This document shows positions 1-9,383 of a stretch of DNA of 64,000 nucleotides, in pieces. Source of the stretch: Gallionella sp. (GTDB lineage Bacteria > Pseudomonadota > Gammaproteobacteria > Burkholderiales > Gallionellaceae); NCBI GenBank assembly GCA_023259035.1, contig JAHFRA010000005.1:1-64000 (forward strand), in the 5' to 3' direction. Each line of letters starts with the position of its first letter. The first letter of the stretch is position 1. A program made the position numbers and the translations under genes. Under the pieces are notes generated by a model. It was not told where the DNA came from, did no database searches, and worked only from the letters and a program-made list of their open reading frames with translations.

Positions 1-341
1 CCGGCGCGGCTGGCGAACAACAGCGCGGCGACCACCGGCCCCAATTCGCGCACCAAACCCAACGCGACCATCACGCCAAGTGCGGATTCCGACCCGTAGC
101 GCTTGAGTGTCTCATAGCCCTGCAAGCCCAGCACCATGCCGACAAACATTCCTGCCACCACGATGATGATGAGGGACATCACACCGGTGGAAAACAGCTC
201 TTTGATAATCAGGCGAAAACGCCGAAAGCTGCTCCCCGAGTACATCAGCGTGAGGAAAAAGAAGCGCGTTGCCATGCCGATGCGCCACACCGCGTTAATG
301 GTACCGTGTCCAATCCCTCTGATAGCTTTAGCTGCCGGCAT
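1..341 (-). CDS. mlaE: MlaE-family phospholipid ABC transporter permease (partial, N-terminal 113 residues)
   Basis: Inner-membrane permease of the Mla pathway, which moves phospholipids between the outer and inner membranes to keep the outer leaflet asymmetric. The reading frame starts at an ATG (341) 12 bases after the stop of the ATPase gene and runs open to the window edge. The translation begins MPAAKAIRGIGHG, has an amphipathic stretch, then a hydrophobic segment (about residues 54-74), and reaches the family's conserved region with LGPVVAALLFASRA. The C-terminal half is outside the window. Its position directly downstream of mlaF supports the call. Confidence 0.9.
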   Translation of the reverse strand, partial: MPAAKAIRGIGHGTINAVWRIGMATRFFFLTLMYSGSSFRRFRLIIKELFSTGVMSLIIIVVAGMFVGMVLGLQGYETLKRYGSESALGVMVALGLVRELGPVVAALLFASRA

Positions 342-353
342 AATTAAAATCCC

Positions 354-1157
354 TCATGCTTGCAAATTCAAATCCTGGCGGTAACCGCCGCCCGGGTAAT
401 GGAATGGCACCGGGCCATCCATCTCGCCATGCACAAACTGGTGCACAAAATCCTTTTCTGACGCGCGAATTTCATCCGGAGTCCCTTCCGCCACAATCAC
501 TCCTTTGGCCATGAAATAAACGTAGTCGACAATTTTTAGCGACTCCTGCACATCGTGCGTGACCACTATCGAGGTCGCACCCAGTGCGTCATTCAAGCGA
601 CGAATCAAGTTGCCTACCACGGTCAACGAAATCGGGTCCAACCCTGCAAACGGCTCATCATACATAATCAGCATCGGGTCGAGCGCCACCGTACGCGCCA
701 ATGCCACACGCCGCGCCATTCCACCGGACAGCTCGGAAGGCATCAGATTATGCGTGCCGCGTAACCCGACAGCGTGCAATTTCATCAACACCAAATCGCG
801 AATCAGCTCTTCGGGCAGGCCGGTGTGTTCGCGCATCTGAAACGCCACATTGTCGTAAACCGACATATCGGTGAACAGCGCGCCGAACTGGAACAGCATA
901 CCCATTTTGCGGCGCATGTCATATAAACTGTCCTGATTCAACTCATGAATAATTTGCCCGTCCACCTTGACATAACCCATGACCGGCTTGAGCGCCCCGC
1001 CGATAAGGCGCAGCAGCGTTGTCTTGCCGCAACCGCTTAAACCCATGATGGTTATCAACTTCCCTTTCGGAAAAACCATATTAATACCATGCAGGATGGA
1101 GCGCTTATCGTAGGCAAAATTAAGGTCGCGAATTTCGACTAGGCTTGACGAAAACAA
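354..1157 (-). CDS. mlaF: MlaF-family ABC transporter ATP-binding protein
   Basis: ATPase that powers the MlaE permease. The frame stays open upstream to 1343, but those extra residues are not ABC-like and would overlap the divergent regulator gene. I chose the TTG at 1157, giving 267 residues, close to the usual length of about 270. The protein opens with VEIRDLNFAYDKRSI and has Walker A GLSGCGKTT, an LSGGMARR signature, and Walker B IMYDEPFAGLDP followed by the H-loop VTHD. It is the first gene of a minus-strand operon with mlaE. No clear ribosome binding site was seen before the TTG, so the exact start is uncertain. Confidence 0.9.
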   Translation of the reverse strand: MFSSSLVEIRDLNFAYDKRSILHGINMVFPKGKLITIMGLSGCGKTTLLRLIGGALKPVMGYVKVDGQIIHELNQDSLYDMRRKMGMLFQFGALFTDMSVYDNVAFQMREHTGLPEELIRDLVLMKLHAVGLRGTHNLMPSELSGGMARRVALARTVALDPMLIMYDEPFAGLDPISLTVVGNLIRRLNDALGATSIVVTHDVQESLKIVDYVYFMAKGVIVAEGTPDEIRASEKDFVHQFVHGEMDGPVPFHYPGGGYRQDLNLQA

Positions 1158-1330
1158 AATTGAAATCCAGAAAACCGGAAGGCTGCATTCTAAACTACTG
1201 CGCCCGCAATTCCCAACCTCATTGGCATGCCAGTAAACATCCGGGCAATCTTCCCTATTGAGCTTGCTCTTACTTGCAGTTATGCTCCGCAATTGACACC
1301 AATCTATATGGTTACGAATTGAACATTGTT

Positions 1331-2749
1331 TTGGCGCTTCCAATCCTGTTGATCATTGATGATGACCCGCTGATTCGCGAAGGATTGGCGGTCGCCTTGA
1401 GCAATGATTTCAGTGTTTATCAGGCTGAATCACGCGTAACGGCAATTGACTTATTGCGCAAATTGCCAGCCCCACCGCAACTGGCACTGGTTGATTTGGG
1501 GCTTGCGCCCACCCCGCACCGCCCAGACGAGGGATTTCATCTGATTGCCGAGTTGCTGGCACACTCATCAAAAATTAGCATTTTTGTTTTGTCGGGACAA
1601 AATGACCAAAGCAATGCTCGCCACGCGCGCGCGCTAGGCGCAATAGACTTTATTGCCAAGCCCTGCGCACCGGAGAAAATCAAAAAGTACCTTGATGATG
1701 CGCTGGCTGTTCAGGGCTACAATTACGACAATGAATATCAAGACGAGCAATTGTTGGGTCTTGTCGGCCATAGCACAGCCATGCAAGCCCTGCGCAACCA
1801 AATTACAACGTATGCCGCCATGCCTTTTCCAGTGCTCATTGAGGGAGAGTCCGGCTGTGGCAAGGAACTGGTTGCCTCCGCCTTGCAGAAACTGGGGGGC
1901 AATTCAAGCGAGCCCTTCAAAACACTTAACTGTGCCGCGATTTCCCCAACGTTGATCGAATCTATTCTGTTTGGTCACTGCAAAGGGGCATTCACCGGCG
2001 CAACGAGCGCGCAATCCGGCTTTTTCGAGGAGGCAACGAAAGGCACGCTATTTCTCGATGAAATCGGCGAGCTGCCACTGGAACTTCAAGCCAAGCTGTT
2101 ACGGGTACTGGAGAATGGTGAATATCAACGTGTTGGCGAAACGACAACGCGCAAAAGCCACGCGCGCATTATTGCCGCGACTAATCGCGATTTGCGCAAT
2201 GCAGTCAAATCCGGGATGTTTCGCAACGATCTTTATCATCGCCTGAACGTGTTCTCCATCACAGTTCCACCGCTACGCGAACTGGGCCGGGACAAGCTGG
2301 TTTTGCTCAATTATTTCCGCAACTATTATTCACGGCAAATCAAACAATTACCCTTTGAGCTTTCTACCGAGGCGCTGCAATTCTGGAACCAATACAGTTT
2401 CCCTGGCAATACCCGTGAATTACGCAACATCGTCCTCCGTCTTATCGCAAAGCACCCCGGGCAAACAATCAGTCCGGTGCAATTACAAAACGAATTCGAT
2501 CCCCTCGAAATATCCACACACACGCAAGATACAACTTTGCCAAAACCAGCAAACCTTTCCTCGATAAAACAACAGCTGCAACAAGGCAACTTCAATCTGG
2601 ACCAATGTCTGCGTGAACAGGAAGGCCACTACATTGCGGCCGCACTGGAGCTTGCTGCGGGCAACATCAGCGAAGCCTCCAAGTTGCTGGGCATCAACCG
2701 CACCACATTGCACAGTCGCATGGTCACACATGAAAAACTCAACGCGTAG
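1331..2749 (+). CDS. NtrC-type sigma-54-dependent response regulator (PrsR-like)
   Basis: Receiver, AAA+ activator and Fis-type DNA-binding domains in one protein of about 472 residues. The receiver (first 115 residues) has IIDDD, a phosphoacceptor in LVDLGLAP and a conserved lysine in IAKP. Its spaced DLGL-P-P..EG pattern resembles regulators of the PEP-CTERM exosortase group. The central domain has Walker A GESGCGKE, a GAFTGA loop for contacting sigma-54, and Walker B LFLDEIGE. The C-terminus ends in a helix-turn-helix (NISEASKLLGINRTTLHSR). The start at TTG 1331 is inferred; upstream in-frame codons overlap the mlaF upstream region. It precedes the MSHA locus and may control it, but no partner kinase is nearby. 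Confidence 0.85.
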   Translation: MALPILLIIDDDPLIREGLAVALSNDFSVYQAESRVTAIDLLRKLPAPPQLALVDLGLAPTPHRPDEGFHLIAELLAHSSKISIFVLSGQNDQSNARHARALGAIDFIAKPCAPEKIKKYLDDALAVQGYNYDNEYQDEQLLGLVGHSTAMQALRNQITTYAAMPFPVLIEGESGCGKELVASALQKLGGNSSEPFKTLNCAAISPTLIESILFGHCKGAFTGATSAQSGFFEEATKGTLFLDEIGELPLELQAKLLRVLENGEYQRVGETTTRKSHARIIAATNRDLRNAVKSGMFRNDLYHRLNVFSITVPPLRELGRDKLVLLNYFRNYYSRQIKQLPFELSTEALQFWNQYSFPGNTRELRNIVLRLIAKHPGQTISPVQLQNEFDPLEISTHTQDTTLPKPANLSSIKQQLQQGNFNLDQCLREQEGHYIAAALELAAGNISEASKLLGINRTTLHSRMVTHEKLNA

Positions 2750-2872
2750 AACCCATTCCATTCGCAATAAAATCGCGGGGTGCGTTTCTCCACCATCGTT
2801 GTATCATGGGCGGTGTGTGGGACATGCCCCGCAAAACTATCGTTGTTGTTTAAAACAAACTGGAATTCAGGT

Positions 2873-4381
2873 ATGTACTTAGAACACTTCGGACTTACTG
2901 AACCCCCCTTCAGGATCACCCCTGTCACAGTATTCTTTTTTTCAGGCGCCAATCGCGGTGAAATTCTGGACGCGTTGATCTACTCGCTGAGCGAAGCCGA
3001 AGGCATCATCAAGGTCAGCGGTGAAGTGGGCAGCGGCAAAACCATGCTATGCCGGATGTTGCTTGAAAAACTTCCCGGACATATCGAGACCATTTATCTC
3101 GCCAATCCGAGCCTGTCGCGTGAAGAGATGCTCTACGCAATCGCCGATGCGCTAGGCCTGAACATCGACGGCGAGCGCGTCGGTGTCATCATGCACAGCA
3201 TCCAGAACAAGCTTGAGGAAAAAGCTCGCGAAGGCAAACGCATCGTGGTATTGGTGGATGAAGCACATGCGATGCCGCTGGACACACTGGAAGAATTACG
3301 CCTGCTCTACAATTTGCAAGTCGGCAATTTCAAACTGCTGCAAATCATCTTGTTCGGGCAGCCGGAATTAAACGACAAACTGGATCAACCGAACATGCGC
3401 CAACTCAAGGATCGCATCGTCCACCATTTTCATATGCAGCCTCTGTCGCGCAACATCCTCGAAAGTTACCTGATGTTCCGAATGCGCGCGGCCGGCTACC
3501 ATGGCCCGAATATTTTCTCGCCAAGCGCCATAAAACTCATTGCCAGCTCCTCCAACGGGCTGATGCGACGCGTTAACATCCTCGCTGACAAATCGTTATT
3601 GGCCGCCTTTGTAGAAAACACCCACAACATCGAAGCCCGCCACGTCCAGGCGGCAATGCGTGATAGCGAACTCAGGCCTGCACCTACCATGCCCGACAAA
3701 AGATTGCTGGCCGGTGGTGCAGTAGCGGCGCTGCTTCTGGCAGGTCTGGTTGCCTGGTGGTGGGGGCTGGATAAACCGCAAGCACCCCTGCAACAAGCCC
3801 AATCCAGCCACACATCGGTTCCACCAGCCCCGGCAATCACGGCGCAGCCGGTCGGCGTAATAACAAATCTGCCAACAGCTTCCGCAGTTCCCGCGCTTGC
3901 CAGCCCGATGCCGGAATCGAGCCCTGCGATTGCCACACAACCAAACAACCCGCCGGCACCCGCATCCGACCCGGAAAGAGCCAAAGCTGTCGTTGCTACC
4001 AGTCCGCCGCCACAGCCCAAACCGGCGGCGACTGCGACACCGCCAACAACAAGCAGCGATTTGGCAACCAGCAAATTAAGCCTGTTTGAACAGCGCCTGG
4101 CAGCAGGCAAACAATTGCTCGAACAAAAAACTGCTGTCGCCAGCATCCAATTGTTCTACAACGAAGAAGTACAAAACGCACGCATCGAGGGTTTCCTGCG
4201 GCGCGCTGACAAACTAGGCAAACTTTCCGAAATTTATTTGCTGCCGGCCAAATTTGGCGGGAAAAAAGGTTTGCGCGTGCTCTACGGCACATACCCGTCG
4301 ATTGATGTGGCACGCAATGCGATCAAAGATTTGCCAACGCGCTATCAAGAAGCGTTTGCTATATCCATCTATATGTTTTGA
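2873..4381 (+). CDS. mshM: MshM/ExeA-type AAA+ ATPase of the MSHA pilus locus
   Basis: Accessory ATPase of pilus and secretion systems. The ExeA-like start MYLEHFGLTEPPFRITP supports the ATG at 2873. Walker A (EVGSGKT, residues 51-57) and Walker B (VLVDEAHAM, about 126-134) are present. A single membrane span lies at about 279-297 (LAGGAVAALLLAGLVAWWW). A long proline/alanine-rich linker follows, and the C-terminal 65 residues resemble a peptidoglycan-binding SPOR domain (LRVLYGTYPSIDVARNAI). This fits a cytoplasmic ATPase tethered to the membrane with a periplasmic anchor. It is the first gene of the pilus assembly run and lies 81 bases before mshL. Confidence 0.88.
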   Translation: MYLEHFGLTEPPFRITPVTVFFFSGANRGEILDALIYSLSEAEGIIKVSGEVGSGKTMLCRMLLEKLPGHIETIYLANPSLSREEMLYAIADALGLNIDGERVGVIMHSIQNKLEEKAREGKRIVVLVDEAHAMPLDTLEELRLLYNLQVGNFKLLQIILFGQPELNDKLDQPNMRQLKDRIVHHFHMQPLSRNILESYLMFRMRAAGYHGPNIFSPSAIKLIASSSNGLMRRVNILADKSLLAAFVENTHNIEARHVQAAMRDSELRPAPTMPDKRLLAGGAVAALLLAGLVAWWWGLDKPQAPLQQAQSSHTSVPPAPAITAQPVGVITNLPTASAVPALASPMPESSPAIATQPNNPPAPASDPERAKAVVATSPPPQPKPAATATPPTTSSDLATSKLSLFEQRLAAGKQLLEQKTAVASIQLFYNEEVQNARIEGFLRRADKLGKLSEIYLLPAKFGGKKGLRVLYGTYPSIDVARNAIKDLPTRYQEAFAISIYMF

Positions 4382-4462
4382 TATAAAAATAGACCGAATG
4401 ACATATTGAGTCAGACTCACAAAACTGTTAGTCTGCGCACAGTTGGCAAAAGGGGGAAGGTA

Positions 4463-6217
4463 ATGCACTCACGCACCGCACTGTATCTCTGTGCCATCGG
4501 CGCAATTCTTGTCGGTTGCGCCACCAAGCAAATACAGCCCTCGGATAAGCACATTCAGCGGCAAGCCGACCAACCGGCGCCCGCGACCAGCATCCCCCAA
4601 CCTGTCAAGCACATTGTCACGCTGCCGCCGCCTAAACCGGCGATCAAGGCTGAAACTTACAGCGTCGTGGTCACCAATGTTCCGGCACAGGAAATCCTGT
4701 TTGCCTTGGCGCGCGATGCAAAAATAAATCTGGACATCCATCAGGGCATTCAGGGAACGGTAACGTTGAACGCCATCAACCAGACCCTGCCACAAATTCT
4801 GACGCGCATCGCCAAGCAGGTTGATATGCGCTATGCGCTGGAAAATGGCACCTTGACCGTGATGCCTGACTCTCCCTATTTACATAGCTACAAGATTGAC
4901 TATGTGAACATGACACGCGACACAGAAGGCGCGATGGCGAACGCTACGCAGGTCGGCTCAGGTGCAACAGGAGCAAGCGGCAACAATTCTTCACTTGCCA
5001 TCAAGAACACCTCCAAAAATCATTTCTGGGAAACCCTGATCCAGAATATCAAGGACATCCTGCACGAAACCGACATGATATTGCCTGCCGGTTCCAGCGA
5101 GACGTCTGTACAACAAGTCAAAGCAGCCAGCAGCACCGGAACCGGAACTCCGCCAGCCAGCAACAAAAAAACTGCGGCTAAGAGTGGCATTGAAAACAGC
5201 CCCAATCCGGTTAGCATCGAAGAAGGTGGCACCACTGTCACACGCACCAATACTTTCCGCGAAGCGGCTTCGGTGATTGCTAACCCTGAGAACGGCATCA
5301 TCACGGTGCGCGCTACCGGCAAGCAGCATGAGAAGATTCTGGAATTTATTGATCAAATTATGGCCAATGCTCGCAGGCAAGTCCTGATCGAAGCCACCGT
5401 GGTGGAGGTTCGCCTGAATGACAATTACAAACAAGGAATCAATTGGTCGGCTTTGCGGCTTGGGGCAAGAGGTGTCAGCTTAACTCAGGCCGGGTCGATA
5501 GGTTTGCTCAGCGCCAACCCCTTAAATATTTTCACTCTTGACTATGCCAACCCCTCTTCCAATGGCAACTTTGCTGCACAAATTTCCCTGCTGGAATCAT
5601 TCGGCAAGGTTAAAGTATTGTCCAGTCCCAAACTCAGCGTAATGAACAACCAGACCGCCATGTTGCGTGTGGTGGATAACAAGGTGTATTTCATCGTCAA
5701 CTCGACTACCGCTCCCTGTTCTCCGGCTCCATGCACCCCAATCATCACCTACACCACTACCGTCAACACCGTGCCCATCGGTTTCACCATGAGCGTGACA
5801 CCGCAGATCAACGAAAGCGACTCCGTGCTACTCAACATTCGCCCATCCATTACGCGCCTTCTGACACCTGCCACAGACCCCACTCCCGGACTCACTATCG
5901 CCAATAACATCCCGCAAGTTTCCACCCGCGAGATGGAGTCGGTACTAAAAATTGAAAACAACCAGATTGCCGTGCTGGGTGGACTGATGGAGGACCGAAT
6001 AGAGAACTACACTGATGAGGTGCCCGGATTATCCAAGATGCCACTGGGCGGCGATCTCTTCAAAAACCGCAATGACGCCACCACCAGAACCGAGCTGGTG
6101 ATTTTCCTGCGCCCGGCAGTCATCAAGGATGCCAGCCTCAACGGGGATTTCAGCGCATACCGCGAAACATTGCCGGATCAGAATTTCTTCAAAGAACCGG
6201 CTGGCAGCAAACCCTGA
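4463..6217 (+). CDS. mshL: MshL-type secretin lipoprotein (outer-membrane pilus channel)
   Basis: Forms the outer-membrane ring through which the MSHA-type pilus passes. The start at 4463 follows a good purine-rich ribosome binding site (GGGGAAGG). The signal peptide ends in a lipobox (LVGC-A), giving a lipoprotein of 584 residues. An N-terminal secretin/TonB-short domain (FALARDAKINLDIHQGIQG) is followed by a low-complexity linker. The secretin core comes last, recognised by QVLIEATVVEVRLND, KVLSSPKLSVMNNQTA and VLGGLMEDRIENYTDEVPG and ending in LVIFLRPAVI. It sits between mshM and mshN. Confidence 0.92.
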   Translation: MHSRTALYLCAIGAILVGCATKQIQPSDKHIQRQADQPAPATSIPQPVKHIVTLPPPKPAIKAETYSVVVTNVPAQEILFALARDAKINLDIHQGIQGTVTLNAINQTLPQILTRIAKQVDMRYALENGTLTVMPDSPYLHSYKIDYVNMTRDTEGAMANATQVGSGATGASGNNSSLAIKNTSKNHFWETLIQNIKDILHETDMILPAGSSETSVQQVKAASSTGTGTPPASNKKTAAKSGIENSPNPVSIEEGGTTVTRTNTFREAASVIANPENGIITVRATGKQHEKILEFIDQIMANARRQVLIEATVVEVRLNDNYKQGINWSALRLGARGVSLTQAGSIGLLSANPLNIFTLDYANPSSNGNFAAQISLLESFGKVKVLSSPKLSVMNNQTAMLRVVDNKVYFIVNSTTAPCSPAPCTPIITYTTTVNTVPIGFTMSVTPQINESDSVLLNIRPSITRLLTPATDPTPGLTIANNIPQVSTREMESVLKIENNQIAVLGGLMEDRIENYTDEVPGLSKMPLGGDLFKNRNDATTRTELVIFLRPAVIKDASLNGDFSAYRETLPDQNFFKEPAGSKP

Positions 6218-6230
6218 TGAATCCTCAAAC

Positions 6231-7442
6231 ATGAGCCTGCTCCTGGACGCACGCAAGAAATCACAACAAACGCAACCAGCGCAGGGGGGCGATCACGCTT
6301 CACAAACTTCAGGGCTCAGCCTTGAGGAACATCCGAATTCAACCATGCCTGGGCCAGACACAAAGCACCCCGATACAAAGCACCACGCGCAGCCAATCGA
6401 GAATGCTCGCAGTGCCGGACAGAATTTATTTGCCGCAAAATCGGCAGTGCCGCTCGCCGCACATCAGGGCATCAATCGCAAGTTGCTGGCCGCCTTGGGC
6501 GGCACAGTATTGTTACTTGGTGCCGGCGTTGGCTACTTGTGGTATATCGATTCTGCCAGCACTCCCCGGCAGATGCGGCTTATCGCTCCGCAACCTTCTC
6601 CGGCATCGGCTTCACCCGCACCGCAAAAAGCGCTGGTTCCAGAAATCGCCGCAACAGCAACAGCCAAAGCAGATCTTGCCGACAGCGCGCAAAAGGCTCC
6701 GCCGCTCAACAAGCATATATTGAGCGAAGTCGAAAGGCTGACGGCAAACAATCAAACGGCAGCGAGGCCGGTTAAAAGCGCTCCCGCAGCACCGCAACCG
6801 CACAAAGCCAAACCGGCGCGCCCAAATAACAATCCCATCCGCCCAAACGACAACCTCATACACATCGACCAGCAAAGAACCGAGCTGCTTGATCCTCTGC
6901 TCAGGGATGCCTACCTAGCTTATGGCAACGGCAAACTGGACGACGCGCAACAGCTTTACTTGGCCATGTCCAAAAAAGATGTGCACAATTCCGATGCGTT
7001 GCTTGGCCTGGCGGCCATTGCTCAACAGCGCGGCGAAAACCAGGTTGCGGCGCAATACTATGCGCGTGTACTGGTTCTGGACCCGCGCAATGCGGAGGCA
7101 AATGCCGGGATGTCTGCTTTAACGGCGGATGACAACAGCGAGAGCCGCTTAAAAACCCTGCTCCGCGAACAAGGTAATTCGGGCGCCTTGCATTTTGCGC
7201 TGGGCAATCTTTATGCCGAACAATCGCGCTGGGGCGAGGCGCAGCAAGCCTACTTCAACGCTTATACACTGGAATCCGGCAATGCCGAATTTTCCTTCAA
7301 TCTCGCGGTCAGCCTCGATCACCTCGGTCAAAACAAATTGGCAGCCCAACATTACCAACGCGCATTGAAACTGGATCGACTGAACAACGCAGGCTTTGAC
7401 CACGCGCAAATTGAACAACGCGTGCAGGAACTAACGCGCTAA
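6231..7442 (+). CDS. mshN: MshN-like tetratricopeptide-repeat membrane protein
   Basis: Predicted bitopic inner-membrane protein of 403 residues. The start at 6231 (MSLLLDARKKSQ) lies 13 bases after the mshL stop. A Gln/His-rich cytoplasmic part is followed by one membrane span at about 83-106 and a Pro/Ala-rich periplasmic linker. TPR repeats run from about residue 220 to the end (for example LAYGNGKLDDAQQLYLAM and ALHFALGNLYAEQSRWGEAQQAYFNAY). This layout and the position between mshL and mshE match MshN of MSHA clusters, whose exact role is poorly known. TPR repeats suggest a scaffold for assembly partners. Confidence 0.8.
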   Translation: MSLLLDARKKSQQTQPAQGGDHASQTSGLSLEEHPNSTMPGPDTKHPDTKHHAQPIENARSAGQNLFAAKSAVPLAAHQGINRKLLAALGGTVLLLGAGVGYLWYIDSASTPRQMRLIAPQPSPASASPAPQKALVPEIAATATAKADLADSAQKAPPLNKHILSEVERLTANNQTAARPVKSAPAAPQPHKAKPARPNNNPIRPNDNLIHIDQQRTELLDPLLRDAYLAYGNGKLDDAQQLYLAMSKKDVHNSDALLGLAAIAQQRGENQVAAQYYARVLVLDPRNAEANAGMSALTADDNSESRLKTLLREQGNSGALHFALGNLYAEQSRWGEAQQAYFNAYTLESGNAEFSFNLAVSLDHLGQNKLAAQHYQRALKLDRLNNAGFDHAQIEQRVQELTR

Positions 7443-7448
7443 ATTGTT

Positions 7449-9155
7449 ATGTCAGACAACAACCAACTCCAACAACCGCTGGGGCGCATGCTGGTCGACA
7501 AAGGTGTCATCAGCGACGACCAGTTGCGCATTGCCCTGCAAGAACAAAGCAAAACGCACCAGCCGCTCGGGCGATTACTGGTTCGCCTCGGCTTTCTCTC
7601 GGAAGCCACCATCCGCGATGTATTGTCGGAAAATCTTGGTCAGGAAAGTGTAGACCTATCCGCCACCATCATCGACCCGGCCGCGCTGGCGCTCATTCCC
7701 AAGGATGTCGCGAGACGCTACCAGTTATTGCCACTGTCGGTAGAAAAGTCCAGCCGCATCCTGACACTGGCGGTTGCCGACCCCGACAACATCATCGCGC
7801 TGGACCAGGTGCGCGCCTTGCTCAAGGACGAGTATCGCCTGATCACCCAGCTCGCCAGCGAATCGGACATCCTGCGGGCGATCGATCAATACTACGGCTT
7901 CGAGCTTTCCATTGACGGCATCCTGCACGAGATCGAGCCGGGTGAAATGGAATACCAGACGCTGCAAGCCGGCGTAAACGAATTCAGTCAACCGGTGGTG
8001 CGCCTGATTGATGCAATGCTCACCGAGGCGGTGCAACATGGCGTTTCCGACATTCACTTTGAACCGGAAAGCAGCTTCCTGCGCATTCGCTATCGCGTTG
8101 ATGGCGTACTGCGCCAGATGCGCAGCTTGCACAAAAGCTTTTGGCCGGCGATGGTAGTGCGCCTGAAAGTGATGAGCAACATGAATATTGCCGAAACCCG
8201 CGCACCCCAGGATGGGCGGATTTCCTTGCGCCTGTCCGGACGACCGATTGACTTCCGGGTAGCCTCGCATCCCACCACGCATGGCGAGAACATGGTGCTG
8301 CGCATTCTGGACCGGCAAAAAGGCATTGTTCCGCTCGACAAGATCGGCTTGGATGATACCGCGCTCAACTTGATCAAGATGATCATCGCCAAGCCCGAAG
8401 GCATCGTACTGGTGACAGGCCCGACCGGCAGCGGCAAAACCACTACGCTGTATTCGGTGCTGAATCACGTCAACACCGAGTCGGTCAACATCATGACGCT
8501 GGAAGATCCGGTCGAGTACCCGCTTTCGATGATACGCCAAACCTCTGTGAACGAATCCGCAAAACTGGATTTCGCCAACGGCATCCGCTCCATGATGCGC
8601 CAGGATCCGGACATTATTCTGGTCGGCGAAATCCGCGATCATCCTACTGCGGAAATGGCGTTCCGCGCCGCGATGACCGGCCACCAAGTGTATTCGACGC
8701 TACACACCAACTCGGCCATCGGCGCGATCCCCCGTCTGCTCGACATCGGCATTCTGCCGGACATCATGGCCGGCAACATCATCGGCATCATAGCGCAACG
8801 CCTGATTCGCATATTGTGCAATGAGTGCAAATATCAATACTCGCCCGATGCGCAAGAGCGCAAGCTGCTGGGCATTGCGGCTTATCAGGATATCAGCCTG
8901 TTCCGCGCGGCAGGTTGTGAAACCTGCAACCATCAGGGCTACAAGGGACGCATGGCCATCATGGAGTTGCTTAAAATGGATCACGAGTTGGATGATCTGG
9001 TTTCGCGTCGCGCCAGCACCCGGCAGATTCGTGAGGCCGCTCTTTCCAGCGGGTTCAGGCCGCTGGCGGTTGACGGTATTCGGCGCATCCTGCAGGGTGT
9101 CACTTCACTTGCGGAAGTCAGCCGCGTGGTGGACTTGACCGACAGGATCAGTTGA
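7449..9155 (+). CDS. mshE: MshE-type pilus extension ATPase (GspE/PilB family)
   Basis: Cytoplasmic motor ATPase of 568 residues that drives pilus polymerisation. Residues 9-65 hold two MshEN repeats of the kind that binds c-di-GMP in Vibrio MshE. In both repeats the first residue of the usual RLG start is proline (QPLGRML, QPLGRLL). The motor domain has Walker A GPTGSGKT (324-331), Asp box LEDPVEY, Walker B DIILVGEIRD and His box TLHTNSA. Two CxxC pairs (457/460, 490/493) form the zinc site of the family. The gene starts 6 bases after mshN without an obvious ribosome binding site, suggesting coupled translation. Confidence 0.93.
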   Translation: MSDNNQLQQPLGRMLVDKGVISDDQLRIALQEQSKTHQPLGRLLVRLGFLSEATIRDVLSENLGQESVDLSATIIDPAALALIPKDVARRYQLLPLSVEKSSRILTLAVADPDNIIALDQVRALLKDEYRLITQLASESDILRAIDQYYGFELSIDGILHEIEPGEMEYQTLQAGVNEFSQPVVRLIDAMLTEAVQHGVSDIHFEPESSFLRIRYRVDGVLRQMRSLHKSFWPAMVVRLKVMSNMNIAETRAPQDGRISLRLSGRPIDFRVASHPTTHGENMVLRILDRQKGIVPLDKIGLDDTALNLIKMIIAKPEGIVLVTGPTGSGKTTTLYSVLNHVNTESVNIMTLEDPVEYPLSMIRQTSVNESAKLDFANGIRSMMRQDPDIILVGEIRDHPTAEMAFRAAMTGHQVYSTLHTNSAIGAIPRLLDIGILPDIMAGNIIGIIAQRLIRILCNECKYQYSPDAQERKLLGIAAYQDISLFRAAGCETCNHQGYKGRMAIMELLKMDHELDDLVSRRASTRQIREAALSSGFRPLAVDGIRRILQGVTSLAEVSRVVDLTDRIS

Positions 9156-9383
9156 TGGCCCAAAACCGGACAAGCCAGAACCAAAAAGGCTTTCGCGCAA
9201 AAGCGCGGAGAAGTGGCAGGGGCGATTCATGAATTGCTCCCGCTCAGCGTCACGGCGCTTTCCCGTGATAACCAGCCATTTAGGTGGAATGGCTGTCGTT
9301 GTTGGGCAGCCAAGTCAGATGACTAATAGTTTCATCAGAAATTCTTCTCGCAAATTGCGAAGACTTAACCGATAAGAGACTAA
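9156..9383. other. Intergenic spacer between mshE and mshG with short hairpins
   Basis: No gene is visible in these 228 bases. Two perfect short inverted repeats are present: CGCGC-AAAA-GCGCG at 9194-9207 and CAGCCATT/AATGGCTG at 9273-9295 with a 7-base loop. Neither is followed by a T-run, so they are not convincing terminators. The spacer is long for this otherwise tight operon. Confidence 0.5.
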
